DNA of 64,000 nt from an uncultured Desulfovibrio sp. (lineage in GTDB: Bacteria; Desulfobacterota; Desulfovibrionia; Desulfovibrionales; Desulfovibrionaceae), in contig NZ_CALUYG010000006.1 in NCBI RefSeq assembly GCF_944324935.1, positions 1 through 64,000 on the forward strand. The letters run 5' to 3'. The notes under the pieces were generated by a model. The model was given only the letters and a program-made list of their open reading frames with translations. It was not told the DNA's origin and searched no databases. A program made the translations under genes and the position numbers. Below, piece by piece: positions 22,566 through 31,785 of this stretch (positions are counted from its first letter, which is position 1; each line of letters opens with the position of its first letter).

Positions 22566-24189
22566 ATTTTTTTTCCTCATTTGATGATTGTTTGCCATTT
22601 TGCTCCGCAAGCGCCTGCCGGAAGACATTCAGCAGCTTGCGAGCGGCGGATGAGGCTTTGCGGGAGACTTGAGAGTTGGATGGGCCACGGTGCTGCTCAA
22701 GAGAAACGCCACCTCTGTTCCCAATCCGTATACCCAGGGTAGACCTTTTCCCATCGGGCTCTTTCAGAGCGAAGACTCGGTACGCGCCCTCATGACAAAG
22801 CTGAGCGTAGCCGCCGACACAGTGTGACATCTCATAGCCTTCTCTGGCCAGAGCCAGGCTATCCATGAGAGGGGTACAAACGATGCCGTCAATAACGGTT
22901 TCCGGGAGAGGGGAATCCCATTGAAGCAACCGTTCCTCCCGCTCCACCTGTTCAAGATGCATGAGCCCGATGCGTCTGTGCCAGTCTTCAGACCTGCGCA
23001 CCAGAGAAGGCCAGGAGGCGTTTTTGTCCGGCAGCCCCCGGCCAAAACCTTCCAAAAGGAGGTAGTTCGACATATCCAACAGTTCTGACTGCAAATCGTG
23101 CCTGATCCATTGCCGCACGGCGGAAAATCCCTTCTCTTTCCACATCTGGGCACAGAATTTCAGAAGGACACGATAGAGCTGAAGGACTGGCGGATAGCCT
23201 TTGGGAAACCTCGTATAGTTCGCGGATCGAATAATTGCCACATATGCGTAGACCGGCGCGTGGATGCCGCCGCAGTTGGCCAGGGCCAAGTCCTCAATGA
23301 CGGCATTGTTTCTTGCGGACACCCATTCACGGACAATCGGCAACGACGCCCTGGACAGCCAACGCCACGGAGCGGCTGACTCGAAGCTGTGTATACGGAA
23401 CAAGCCTTCAACTCGAATAGGGCGGCGATCAAGAGCTGTGCTTTTTCGCCCGTCCCTGACCCAAAGTTTGCGTGAGAAGAGGTCATCCCGCCCCCATTGA
23501 CTCGGATTGATCATCGTCAGAATCGGGAGCAGGTTACGGCGTTCGGCAGCCACCTTCAGCAGGGCCTGCCGATGTCTGGCATATTGCAGATATTCCGAGA
23601 TAGACCATGTGTACCGGCGAATACAGAGCAATGCGGAAAGCACCTCGCGATCAACAAAATGATCCCACCAGACGGCACGCAGCGTTCTGGCTCCAGAATT
23701 CATGGAAGCCGTTGAAATCAGCCCCTTATTTTCATCTTCACCAAAATATTTTTTAAAAATCGCATGGTATATCCATTTTGCTTCTCTCTCTGGGAAATCC
23801 TCAGCGCCGGAAGCGCGAATCGCTGCCCGGAGAGCGTCCTTGCACAGCCGCACCCCCCACCCAAGAGATTGGCTTCCACTCCCAATGGGGGCAAAGGGAA
23901 TGTCCGGCAAGTCGCTCAGTCCATCCGTTTGAAGCCACTCCGCATCGCGCAAATTGAACCTGAAGGTATGCAATGCGCCATCAGCTTCCAGCTCAATCCT
24001 CCAAAGATTGCAGATCGTCAGACGCTTCAGACCGTTTTCATCGGAAAAGGTGCACATGCGGAGCAGCTTGTGGCTGACGATGAAATCTTTCGCCTGTCGA
24101 AAGGTTTCCAGCAGATACTTCCGCCCGAAGAGGGTGGAACGCGTTTTTTTCCCTGCGCGCGACATGGGAGCTTCACCGTGCACCGTCAT
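22546..24189 (-). CDS. PcfJ-like protein
   Basis: About 547 aa. The C-terminus (EGYEMSHCVGGYAQLCHEG, YRVFALKEPDGKRSTLGIRI, LEQHRGPSNSQVS) matches the PcfJ domain found on conjugative plasmids and phages. The N-terminal 400 residues are helical with no family I recognise. Start choice among ATGs at 24219, 24189 and 24165 is uncertain. PcfJ function is not established. It follows trbB at a four-gene junction and may belong to the same transcript. Confidence 0.7.
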   Translation of the reverse strand: MTVHGEAPMSRAGKKTRSTLFGRKYLLETFRQAKDFIVSHKLLRMCTFSDENGLKRLTICNLWRIELEADGALHTFRFNLRDAEWLQTDGLSDLPDIPFAPIGSGSQSLGWGVRLCKDALRAAIRASGAEDFPEREAKWIYHAIFKKYFGEDENKGLISTASMNSGARTLRAVWWDHFVDREVLSALLCIRRYTWSISEYLQYARHRQALLKVAAERRNLLPILTMINPSQWGRDDLFSRKLWVRDGRKSTALDRRPIRVEGLFRIHSFESAAPWRWLSRASLPIVREWVSARNNAVIEDLALANCGGIHAPVYAYVAIIRSANYTRFPKGYPPVLQLYRVLLKFCAQMWKEKGFSAVRQWIRHDLQSELLDMSNYLLLEGFGRGLPDKNASWPSLVRRSEDWHRRIGLMHLEQVEREERLLQWDSPLPETVIDGIVCTPLMDSLALAREGYEMSHCVGGYAQLCHEGAYRVFALKEPDGKRSTLGIRIGNRGGVSLEQHRGPSNSQVSRKASSAARKLLNVFRQALAEQNGKQSSNEEKKYGAQEK

Positions 24190-24202
24190 GCCTTCATCCC
24201 CA

Positions 24203-24937
24203 TCACAGCATGGGCTCATTCATGCGCCCGCGCACGATGATCCCCACGATGGCTTCCCGCGCCGCGGCATCGCCCCGCCTGGCCTTCCGGGCCAGCTCCA
24301 TCGCCTTTTCAAGCTGGGCCGCCGTGAAATCGCAGGACGCGAACCGAATCCCCTCCAGCACCCAGGTGGGCGTGGAGCCGATGACGCCCGCGCCCGCCAG
24401 CATGTCGCCCATGACGGTTTGCACGGACTGCTTTTCCAGCACGGCGCTGTACTTTTCCTGTGGAATGGCGGCTTCGGACAGCGCCCGCAGCAGCGCGGCC
24501 TCAAAAGGACGGGGAATGGCCAGCTCCGTTCTGGGGAGGATCTCCTCCCAGAACATGACGGCGGCGGACGCGGAAAAATGCTTCAGCGCCTCGAAGGCCA
24601 GCGCCTTCTTCAGCCCTTCGCCCCCGGCGGGCATGTGGCGTACCACGATGCGCCATTCCGGGTGCGTCTGTTGCGCCTGAAACGCTTCGTGCAGACCGCA
24701 GAAACGGCATTCCGGGCTGACCCAGACCTCGACGGCATTTCCCGCGTCTCCGGCGGGCTTCCCGTCAAGGCAGACACGCGCCGCGTCTCCGGCTGTGGCC
24801 CACGGGGCCGCCATGTCCTTGTCCAGGGTCGCCCGGACATCCCGCTCGACCAGGGTTCGTTCAGGCGTGCCCGCCCAGGCGGATCCCGTCACAAGGCACA
24901 GGGCAAGCGCCCAGAGGAGGGAAAGTCTACGCGGCAT
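24203..24937 (-). CDS. trbB: Periplasmic thioredoxin-fold protein (TrbB-like)
   Basis: A 244-aa protein with a signal peptide (MPRRLSLLWALALCLVTGSAWAG) and a thioredoxin-fold active site SPECRFCGL (CRFC) in a DsbC/DsbA-like context (VEVWVSPEC, GVIGSTPTWVLEG, the cis-Pro region). AAGGAGG lies six bases before ATG 24937. It likely oxidises or isomerises disulfides in transfer proteins and is the counterpart of IncI TrbB. It overlaps the end of trbC by 11 bases, matching the trbA-trbB-trbC cluster of R64 with the order changed. Confidence 0.75.
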   Translation of the reverse strand: MPRRLSLLWALALCLVTGSAWAGTPERTLVERDVRATLDKDMAAPWATAGDAARVCLDGKPAGDAGNAVEVWVSPECRFCGLHEAFQAQQTHPEWRIVVRHMPAGGEGLKKALAFEALKHFSASAAVMFWEEILPRTELAIPRPFEAALLRALSEAAIPQEKYSAVLEKQSVQTVMGDMLAGAGVIGSTPTWVLEGIRFASCDFTAAQLEKAMELARKARRGDAAAREAIVGIIVRGRMNEPML

Positions 24938-26753
24938 GGCCAGCCTCCTTTTTCGTCCCATCGGCGGCATTCTTCGTTTCCTCCTTCGGTTCCCGCAGCA
25001 GTTGCAGGAACTGCGGCACGCGAAGCTGCGCGTTTTTCAGGCTGGGGCTGGCATAGAACATATCGCCGCGCACGACCTGCCCTGAAAAGACAAAGTGCGC
25101 CTCACCCTCGATCTGCTCCTGCAAGTCCCGCAGTGCCACGCGATCCTCATTGTCCACGGCGGTATCCTGCGTGTCCAGATAGCCGGATCCGCGATCCTCC
25201 CGCACCCTGTAGCCGGTGCTGCGGATAACCGTCGTCTGCCCCGCCTGCCCGCGAATCAAATCCCACGTCTTTTCGGCGTCCTGCATCTTCATAAAGACTT
25301 TGATGCTCGTGTTGGCCACCATCTGCTGCGCTCCCTTCTGGTCAGCCTCAAAGATGCCAGCATAATCCTGGCTGGCCACAATGGCCGCGATGCCCAGACC
25401 GCGCCCCTGCGTCAACACGACCTCGAAGCCCGGCGTTACGATGGCGGCGTACTCGTCCACGATGCAGAGATACGGCCCGATGCCGATGGCATCCGTGGGC
25501 AGCGATTCCAGCACATCGGCGGCCCCACCCTCGATGTTCGCGCCAAGGCCCACTGAGCAAGCGTTGCGGATGGCGGACAGACTGATCTTGCCGAGACTGG
25601 CCAGTTCCGCCTGGGACTTCTCCAGCGAGGGCAAAAGCACCACGAGGATACGGCGCTGCATGATGGCATCGGCGAAGTCAACTTCTCCGTCTTCCGCGCC
25701 GTAGATATGGGAGTAGGTATCCGTCAGACTGGACATCGGCTTGCCGAAATAGCTCTGCGCGTAGCCGAACTGCTCCGCGAAAGACTGCGGCTGCTTGTCG
25801 TCCGGTGATTCGGCCAGCCAGCCGCAGGTGTTCAGGGCCGCCCTGATGGATGCTCTGGCGGCCTCCCCAAGTCGCTCGTCCCTTGCCAGCTTGACACATG
25901 CTTCCAGCGCGAGGTGGTCACGGATGGTGCTGGTGGAAAGCTTGATCTCTCCCTTGTCCCGCAGGTCAACGAGAGCATACATGATCCCGGAGATGAGCGC
26001 CTGTGCCTTGTCGGCAAAAATGGAGTTGGCCCCATCCGAAGCGGGCATGAGGGAGACAAGGAGCTGGGTCAGCGCCTCGGCGCTGCCTGTGGTGAACGGG
26101 TTGTTGGTGTTGGAAAGACGGCGCGGCGACTTGCCTTGCGCCTTGCCGCTCGTCCCGTAATTGAGCGTGCGGAAGTCGTCTTCCCGACCAAGGAATCGGG
26201 CCATCTGCCAAATTTGGAAATCCAGTTTCGGGCTGGCCTTGGGGTCAATATAGAAGAGCCCGCTGCCCGTGGCCAGCGAATTGTAGGCCAGGGAGACGAG
26301 TGTTTCCGTCTTGCCCGCGCCCGTCGTGCCGAACAGCAGCGTATGTGTCAGCACGTCCTTGGCCTTCAGCCAGAGCTCCTTCCTGTCTGGAAACTGGTTG
26401 CCCAGAAAGAAGATGCCTTCCGGCCTGGCATAGCCGCGCCTGCCCGGCAGAGGATCCCCCCCGTCCTCTCCCGGTTCGCCGATGGGCATGCGGAACGGCA
26501 GCCGGCTGCGCCCGAATTTCAGCCGGTACGCCGTGGGCAGGAAAAAGAGCACGCCCAGCAGAAACAGCGGCAAAACCAGCGCCGGAAAAACAAGGAGACA
26601 CACCCCCGCCCCCCCCATGCCGATGAGCTGGGCATTTTGCCCCTTGAGGACATCCAGCGCCTTTTCCAGCGGCGTGCGCACGTCACGGAGCAGTCGCTTG
26701 CGATCATACGCCTCGGCATCTTCTATGCCACGAACCTTTCGTTGTATATCCAT
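24927..26753 (-). CDS. trbC: Type IV coupling protein (TrbC/DotL-like)
   Basis: A 608-aa inner-membrane ATPase. Two membrane segments (about 44-75) precede the ATPase domain with Walker A GTTGAGKTE (about 146) and Walker B LCIVDEYA (about 431). It links the relaxosome to the secretion channel. Family: TrbC of IncI plasmids and IcmO/DotL. It is flanked by the DotM-like trbA and by trbB, the R64 neighbourhood. Upstream lies an AT-rich promoter-like gap. Confidence 0.9.
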   Translation of the reverse strand: MDIQRKVRGIEDAEAYDRKRLLRDVRTPLEKALDVLKGQNAQLIGMGGAGVCLLVFPALVLPLFLLGVLFFLPTAYRLKFGRSRLPFRMPIGEPGEDGGDPLPGRRGYARPEGIFFLGNQFPDRKELWLKAKDVLTHTLLFGTTGAGKTETLVSLAYNSLATGSGLFYIDPKASPKLDFQIWQMARFLGREDDFRTLNYGTSGKAQGKSPRRLSNTNNPFTTGSAEALTQLLVSLMPASDGANSIFADKAQALISGIMYALVDLRDKGEIKLSTSTIRDHLALEACVKLARDERLGEAARASIRAALNTCGWLAESPDDKQPQSFAEQFGYAQSYFGKPMSSLTDTYSHIYGAEDGEVDFADAIMQRRILVVLLPSLEKSQAELASLGKISLSAIRNACSVGLGANIEGGAADVLESLPTDAIGIGPYLCIVDEYAAIVTPGFEVVLTQGRGLGIAAIVASQDYAGIFEADQKGAQQMVANTSIKVFMKMQDAEKTWDLIRGQAGQTTVIRSTGYRVREDRGSGYLDTQDTAVDNEDRVALRDLQEQIEGEAHFVFSGQVVRGDMFYASPSLKNAQLRVPQFLQLLREPKEETKNAADGTKKEAGHAA

Positions 26754-26822
26754 TTGACCTTCTGACTTTTTGTTTTTCTGTTTATAAACTCAAAATATAT
26801 TCATGATGTGAACTGAAAATAT
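26754..26822 (-). promoter_or_regulatory. AT-rich upstream region of trbC
   Basis: The only clear gap between trbA and trbC. It carries TGAAAATATTCAG (26813-26825) and AAAATATATTCAT, the same core seen near 28.7, 38.8, 44.2 and 61.1 kb. It may hold an operator or promoter of the minus-strand transcript. Confidence 0.4.
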
Positions 26823-28211
26823 TCAGCATGCGGCTAAGGCTTCTTCCCAAATTTGAAGCGTCCTGGTGGGGCTATCCCCAAGAAGACCGCTGTCGTCTTC
26901 AAAGAAAGGGCTTTCAACCCGCTCCCCACTGGAAGAATCCGCCTTTGCCGGGGAGACGGACGCGGCCTTTTCCTTGTCAGACTTGCCGTCCCCGTCGGGA
27001 CAGTACAGCCAGCCCAGCGCATCCAGCGCCGCTTCCAGACTGTAGGCCGCATCGGCCATATCCGGCTTCTCCAGCGCCTTGCCGTCCTTTTCCTTTTCCT
27101 CGGCCATGTAGTGTGCCCAGGGCGCGAAGGCTTCCACCCAGGCGGCCCGGCCCCCGCACTGATTGAGCGCATACCAGAGCGGACGATCTATGGGCCGCGT
27201 AAAGAGAAACTGCGGCCCGGCCAGCACGCCCTTTTTCCGGGCGCGGGTCAGCAGCGCCATGAACCACGGCAGGACATAGGCGCTGTGCCGCTTCAGGCAG
27301 GGTTCCTCAAGGATGCCCCTGTGCCGTGCGAGGGTATCCCCAATGCGCTCCCTGAAAGCCGGGTCTTCCAGAACGGTGCAGCGCGGTTCCGGATCTTTTT
27401 CCGCGCCTTCCGTTGGGGGCGTATCCGCTTCCGGCTCCTGGGTATAGGAGAGGGACATCTCGTCCAAGATGGCCACGGCTTCCTTCCGTTCCCCGGCGGC
27501 ATATGCTAGGAAGGCGGCGGCAAGCGCCTGCCGGAAGGGCGGCAGTTCCGCCACGCCCATGAATTTCGGGCCAAGCTGCTCGTGGAAGACGTTCATTGCC
27601 CTGACCCGGTCGAACCTTCCCTGTCCGTAGGCGGGCATGTCCGCCTCGCCAAGCCCGTTCCGCAGGGCTTGGTCCGGCGTGAACGCCTCATCCTTCTCAT
27701 CCTTCAGCAAGCCCTTCTCCAGAGCAAACTGGAGAGGGCTGCGGGCCATCCTCCACGGCCCCTCATCAAAGGACTTCGGATCAAGCAGGTACTTGCCTCG
27801 CCCCACCACAGGCGCAAGGCAGGGGAAGGATCGCACATTGTTTTCCAGCAGCGTCTCCATGTTGAACCGGCGCGTGAAGCTTTTCCCCCGGCCAGTCCAG
27901 GCCAGATAGAACAGCCCTCCCAGCATGGCGAAGAGTGGCCAGCGCAGCCATGAGCCCGCGTACTCCAGCGCGGCCACGACCTGCTTCCAGGTGAAGGCTT
28001 CCGGCGGCGTCTGAGTGAGATGCGTCAGAACCTTCTCGACATCCTCCGAAAGGATCCAGAACGGGCGCAATTCCCATTTCGCCACATCCAGCAGGAAGGC
28101 ATTGATGCTCCCGGCCTTTGCCGCATACAGCGCCGGAAGGCCCAGAAAAACGACCGCCAGCGCGATCAGCAAAAATACCGTGGAATCCGACGAGTTCTCC
28201 TGATTCACCAC
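26823..28211 (-). CDS. trbA: Coupling-complex protein (TrbA/DotM-like)
   Basis: A 462-aa membrane protein with an N-terminal segment (STVFLLIALAVVFLGLPAL), a second near residue 80-100 (WPLFAMLGGLFYLAW) and a large cytoplasmic domain (DEGPWRMARSPLQFALEKGLL, KRHSAYVLPWFMALLTRARKKG). These match the DotM/IcmP and TrbA family, which partners the DotL-type ATPase. The acidic C-terminus is Ser/Glu-rich. It overlaps the upstream transglycosylase by seven bases. Confidence 0.85.
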   Translation of the reverse strand: MVNQENSSDSTVFLLIALAVVFLGLPALYAAKAGSINAFLLDVAKWELRPFWILSEDVEKVLTHLTQTPPEAFTWKQVVAALEYAGSWLRWPLFAMLGGLFYLAWTGRGKSFTRRFNMETLLENNVRSFPCLAPVVGRGKYLLDPKSFDEGPWRMARSPLQFALEKGLLKDEKDEAFTPDQALRNGLGEADMPAYGQGRFDRVRAMNVFHEQLGPKFMGVAELPPFRQALAAAFLAYAAGERKEAVAILDEMSLSYTQEPEADTPPTEGAEKDPEPRCTVLEDPAFRERIGDTLARHRGILEEPCLKRHSAYVLPWFMALLTRARKKGVLAGPQFLFTRPIDRPLWYALNQCGGRAAWVEAFAPWAHYMAEEKEKDGKALEKPDMADAAYSLEAALDALGWLYCPDGDGKSDKEKAASVSPAKADSSSGERVESPFFEDDSGLLGDSPTRTLQIWEEALAAC

Positions 28212-28729
28212 GACCTCCTTTGCCCATTGGCGTACTCGATGAGCGCGGCCACGCGCCCCTGTTCCAGTTTCGTCAGATTGTCCCTCACCCGGCGCACATA
28301 GGCGCGATGCAGATGCCGTGTGCGGGAGTGGTACGCGCCGATGGCCTCCCAGAGGTCCCGCGTCCGATCCAGTTCCCGCGCCAGCAGCCAGGCTGCCGCG
28401 TCCGCATTGACGCAGGCGTCGGCGAGCACGTCGTGCGGACTGACGCCCCGCTCAAGCAAGGCGTTGACGTGGCAGGTGTTGAGCTGGAACGGCCCCATGT
28501 CCCACGTGCCATTCCGGTTGCTCAGCGCCTCGCCGGGCTTGCCTCCCTCGGTGGCCAGGATGCCCAGCAGTCCGGCCAGCGGCACATCATGCCGTTGGGC
28601 CGCTTCCCGGATGCACTCCAGCGAAAGATTGGCCCGCGCGGGCACGGATACCCGTTTCCGCGCCTGCGCCGGTTCCGCAATGACGAGGCAGAAAGTCAGA
28701 AAAGCAGAGAAACAGAAAAACAGTTTCAT
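28205..28729 (-). CDS. Lytic transglycosylase (SLT family)
   Basis: A 174-aa exported protein. A signal peptide (MKLFFCFSAFLTFCLVIAEPAQA) leads to a goose-lysozyme/SLT domain with a probable catalytic Glu in GILATEGG (about 60), GTWDMGPFQLNTCHV and AIGAYHSRT. It should open peptidoglycan for the transfer apparatus. It is the second such enzyme in the window; the other is at 50268. Its ATG lies in an AT-rich gap. Confidence 0.8.
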   Translation of the reverse strand: MKLFFCFSAFLTFCLVIAEPAQARKRVSVPARANLSLECIREAAQRHDVPLAGLLGILATEGGKPGEALSNRNGTWDMGPFQLNTCHVNALLERGVSPHDVLADACVNADAAAWLLARELDRTRDLWEAIGAYHSRTRHLHRAYVRRVRDNLTKLEQGRVAALIEYANGQRRSW

Positions 28730-28787
28730 GTGTGAATATATTTTTTTGTTTGAATATTTTTCCGTTCAAAGTGACCGCATATACGCC
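28730..28787 (-). promoter_or_regulatory. AT-rich gap with repeated operator-like motif
   Basis: Contains GTGAATATATTTTTTT and TTTGAATATTTTTCC, close to the motif in the other AT-rich gaps of the transfer region. A promoter or operator for the transglycosylase-trbA transcript is likely but not proven. Confidence 0.35.
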
Positions 28788-29003
28788 TCAGTTCAGGCGT
28801 TTCCCCGTATCCGGGTCAAAGCCCTTGCTCACCAGGCGGCGGGCGATCTCGTCCACACGCAGGTAAACTTCTTCGCCGCCGTTGCGCAGCACCTCTTCCA
28901 GGAGGATTTCCTGGAGCGCCAGCTCCATGTCGGCGTCCTCTCCCTCTTCCTTGCTGCACAGGACGATTGTGAAGCCATCCAGCGTGAATTTCCGTTCCGT
29001 CAT
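28788..29003 (-). CDS. 71-aa hypothetical protein
   Basis: Starts MTERKFTLDGFTIVLCSKEE and overlaps the preceding gene by four bases (ATGA). Acidic, soluble, helical (LALQEILLEEVLRNGGEEVY). Presumably a small cytoplasmic transfer-region protein. No family recognised. Confidence 0.6.
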   Translation of the reverse strand: MTERKFTLDGFTIVLCSKEEGEDADMELALQEILLEEVLRNGGEEVYLRVDEIARRLVSKGFDPDTGKRLN

Positions 29004-29428
29004 TTCAAGGCTCCCGTCAGCGGTCGGGAAATGTCCGACGCGCTCAAGCTGACCTGAAAAGGATTGTTGGTACCAAAGGTGTCCTGAATGCCGTTTTCCA
29101 CGGTGGTCATGCCCTGCTGGATTTTTTCGTTGATGCGGGAGTCCACCTCATTGCAGAGCTCTTCCAGTATCTGGGCGAGCGTCGGCAGGGAGACGCCCAT
29201 CGAAAAGGCGTCTCCCAGGCTGTTCAGCGAATCCAGGCAGGAAGCCAGCGCCGAGCGGCTTTCCTCCGGCGCGGGCAGCATGGCGTCCAGCACTTCCCGC
29301 ACCCGCGTGTTGCGCTCCCTGGCGGCTGCCGCGGCCGCGCTTTCCATGTCCTCGCAGGGAGCCGCGAGCGCGGTTCCCGGCAGGACAAGCGATGATGCCA
29401 GCAGGCAGGCGACAAGACCGATTTTCAT
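29000..29428 (-). CDS. Periplasmic 142-aa transfer-region protein
   Basis: A signal peptide (MKIGLVACLLASSLVLPGTALA) precedes a helical mature domain with three Cys residues. Ends ISRPLTGALK. It overlaps both neighbours by four bases, so it is tightly coupled to topoisomerase III. It may be a periplasmic component of the transfer channel. Family not recognised. Confidence 0.6.
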   Translation of the reverse strand: MKIGLVACLLASSLVLPGTALAAPCEDMESAAAAAARERNTRVREVLDAMLPAPEESRSALASCLDSLNSLGDAFSMGVSLPTLAQILEELCNEVDSRINEKIQQGMTTVENGIQDTFGTNNPFQVSLSASDISRPLTGALK

Positions 29429-31734
29429 CGTGTGCCCCCTTTGCCCTTTTTGGAGGAGGAAAAGTCAGGCTTGCCGGCCTTGTCATCGACATAGAAGCGT
29501 TTGCCGTTCTGGTGCAGATCCTCATTGCGGCAGACCCAGTAAAAGTCGGACTTGCTGTCTTTTTTGAGGTAACGCCGCAAGGGATAACCGCACTGCGGGC
29601 AGGGATGCCAGACCGGCTTGCCGTTCTTGTCGTCCATGACGACTTCACGACCGCCCAGCGCATGCGCCGCCTTGTCGAAACAGCCCCAGCGCATCTTGCC
29701 GTCCTGCGCCCGAAAATGCTTCATGGGCTTCTTGCAGAGTGGGCAGTCAAAGGATGCGCGGGGCACGGGCTTGCCGCCCTTGTCGTCCATGAAGACCGCT
29801 TCCCCGGAAGCGTGGCCTTCCTTGTTGAAGCAGGCCCAATATTCACCGGGCCGATCCTTGCTCTTGCAGCGCCGGAGCGGCTGCCCGCATTCCGGGCAGG
29901 GATAGGCTCCCGCCATGCCGGTAATGGTCAGCGACCTGATCAGCTCCACATGTCGCGGAACCATATCCCGGATACCAGCGAGAAAATCCTCAAGAGAAAG
30001 TTTACCGTCGGCGACTTCTTCCAGACGGCTTTCCCACTCCGCCGTGGTCAGCGGATCCTTCAGGGCGGGAGGGACGAGTTCCACAAGCTGGCGTCCCAGC
30101 TCCGTGGAAACGATCTTTTTCCCGTCCATCGCCAGCAGGCCCTGCTTCAGAAGACGTTCAAGGATGCCCGCCCGTGTGGCGTCCGTGCCGATGCCCTTGG
30201 TCTGCCGCAGCGTATCTTTGGCGGCGGCATCGGCCTCAACGTGTCGGTGTACGTTTTCCATCGCCTCCAACAGCGTGCCGTCCGTGAACCGCGCCGGAGG
30301 CGTAGTCTTCTTCTCGGCGATGGTCACGTCGGCGCAGGTGACGGCATCGCCCTGGCTGACGGCGGGCAGTGTTTCGCCGTCAGGATCCGTGCCGGAGGAG
30401 AATGCCGTCCAGCCGGGTTCCAGCACCCGGCGTCCGGTGGCTTTCCAGCGCGTCCCCGCGATCTCCACCTCAATGGTTCGCGCCTCGTAGCGCATGGGCG
30501 GATGGAACTGGAGCGCGTAGTTGGCGCAAATGAGGGCATAGACTTGTTCAGCGTCCTTGTTGAGCGTCCCTTCCGGCAGTTCCCCCGTGGGGATGATGCC
30601 GTGATGCGCCGTCTGCTTCGCGGAATTCCAGGCCGGGCTTTTCAGGGAGGGATCCGCCTTGGCCGCCATGTCAGCCACGGCGGAGAAGGCTCCCGACAAC
30701 GTGGCCAGCGCGGGCAGGATGCGGGCGGCGTCCGCCCGCTGATCTTCCGGCAGATACCGGCAGTTGGTGCGCGGGTAGGAGGTCAGCTTCGCCAGATACA
30801 GCGCCTGGGCGGCGTCCAGCACCCGCTTGGCCGTCATGCCGTAGCGGGCGGACGCCTCCTTGGACAGTTCGCCGAGCGAATAGGCCAGAGGCGGCTGTGT
30901 CTTTTTTTCCTCCACCGTGGCCAGCGTCACCACGCCGGTCTGTCCCATGACCGATTGCCGGAGGGCTTCGGCCCGCGCCCTGTCCACAAGGCGGCCTTCC
31001 TCATCCAGCCCCGGCGCGTTTTCTTCCGGCCGCCAGTTCGCCTGAAAGCGGCTTTCCCCATGCGTGACGGTCGCCGCCGGCGTGAAGAACGGATGCGGCT
31101 TGAACGCCTCAATGGTCTTGTCCCGTGCCGCCACAAGCGCCAGGGTGGGCGTTTGCACGCGGCCAACGGACAGGACGCCCCGCCTGCCGGCTTCCTGTCC
31201 CTTGAGGCTCATGGCCCGCGTGGCATTGATGCCCACCAGCCAGTCAGCGCGGGATCTGGCGCGGGCGGCGTCCGCCAGCGGCGCATATTCGCGGTTGTCC
31301 CGCATCTTGCCCAGTGCCTTGCGCACGGCCTGCGGCGTGAGTCCGTCATCCAGCCAGAGGCGTTCCACAGGGCCACGGTAGCCGAAGCGTTCCAGCACTT
31401 CGTCCACCAGCACCTGCCCCTCGCGATCCGGATCGCCGCAGTTGACCACAGAGCCGGCCTGCTTCAGCAAATCACGGATGATGCCAAGCTGATGCGCGGC
31501 CTTTTCCTTGGGCTTGGATTTCCAGACATCGGGCATGATGGGCAGATCCTCCATCCGCCATGCGCCCCATTTTTCATCGTAGTCCTCCGGCATGAATTCT
31601 TCGAGCAGATGCCCGGCGCACCACGTCACCACGTCCTCGCCGCAGTCGATACGGCCCGAACCGGGCCTGCCGTTGCCAAGACCGGCGGCAATGGCTTCCC
31701 CAAGCGATTTCTTTTCCGCAAGAAACAGACGCAT
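29425..31734 (-). CDS. topB: DNA topoisomerase III (TraE-like)
   Basis: A 769-aa type IA topoisomerase. It has the N-terminal TOPRIM (MRLFLAEKKSLGEAIA, NCGDPDREGQVLVDE) and the active-site Tyr in LTSYPRTNCRY (about 320). Three Cys-rich zinc-binding repeats lie at the C-terminus (CPECGQPLRRC, CPLCKKPMKHF, CPQCGYPLRRY). It relaxes and decatenates DNA during transfer or replication of the element, as TraE does in IncP plasmids. Confidence 0.95.
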   Translation of the reverse strand: MRLFLAEKKSLGEAIAAGLGNGRPGSGRIDCGEDVVTWCAGHLLEEFMPEDYDEKWGAWRMEDLPIMPDVWKSKPKEKAAHQLGIIRDLLKQAGSVVNCGDPDREGQVLVDEVLERFGYRGPVERLWLDDGLTPQAVRKALGKMRDNREYAPLADAARARSRADWLVGINATRAMSLKGQEAGRRGVLSVGRVQTPTLALVAARDKTIEAFKPHPFFTPAATVTHGESRFQANWRPEENAPGLDEEGRLVDRARAEALRQSVMGQTGVVTLATVEEKKTQPPLAYSLGELSKEASARYGMTAKRVLDAAQALYLAKLTSYPRTNCRYLPEDQRADAARILPALATLSGAFSAVADMAAKADPSLKSPAWNSAKQTAHHGIIPTGELPEGTLNKDAEQVYALICANYALQFHPPMRYEARTIEVEIAGTRWKATGRRVLEPGWTAFSSGTDPDGETLPAVSQGDAVTCADVTIAEKKTTPPARFTDGTLLEAMENVHRHVEADAAAKDTLRQTKGIGTDATRAGILERLLKQGLLAMDGKKIVSTELGRQLVELVPPALKDPLTTAEWESRLEEVADGKLSLEDFLAGIRDMVPRHVELIRSLTITGMAGAYPCPECGQPLRRCKSKDRPGEYWACFNKEGHASGEAVFMDDKGGKPVPRASFDCPLCKKPMKHFRAQDGKMRWGCFDKAAHALGGREVVMDDKNGKPVWHPCPQCGYPLRRYLKKDSKSDFYWVCRNEDLHQNGKRFYVDDKAGKPDFSSSKKGKGGTR

Positions 31735-31785
31735 ATATCCTCCATGAGGGGGGAGACACGCCTCCCCCCTTCTTTCAATCCGCGG

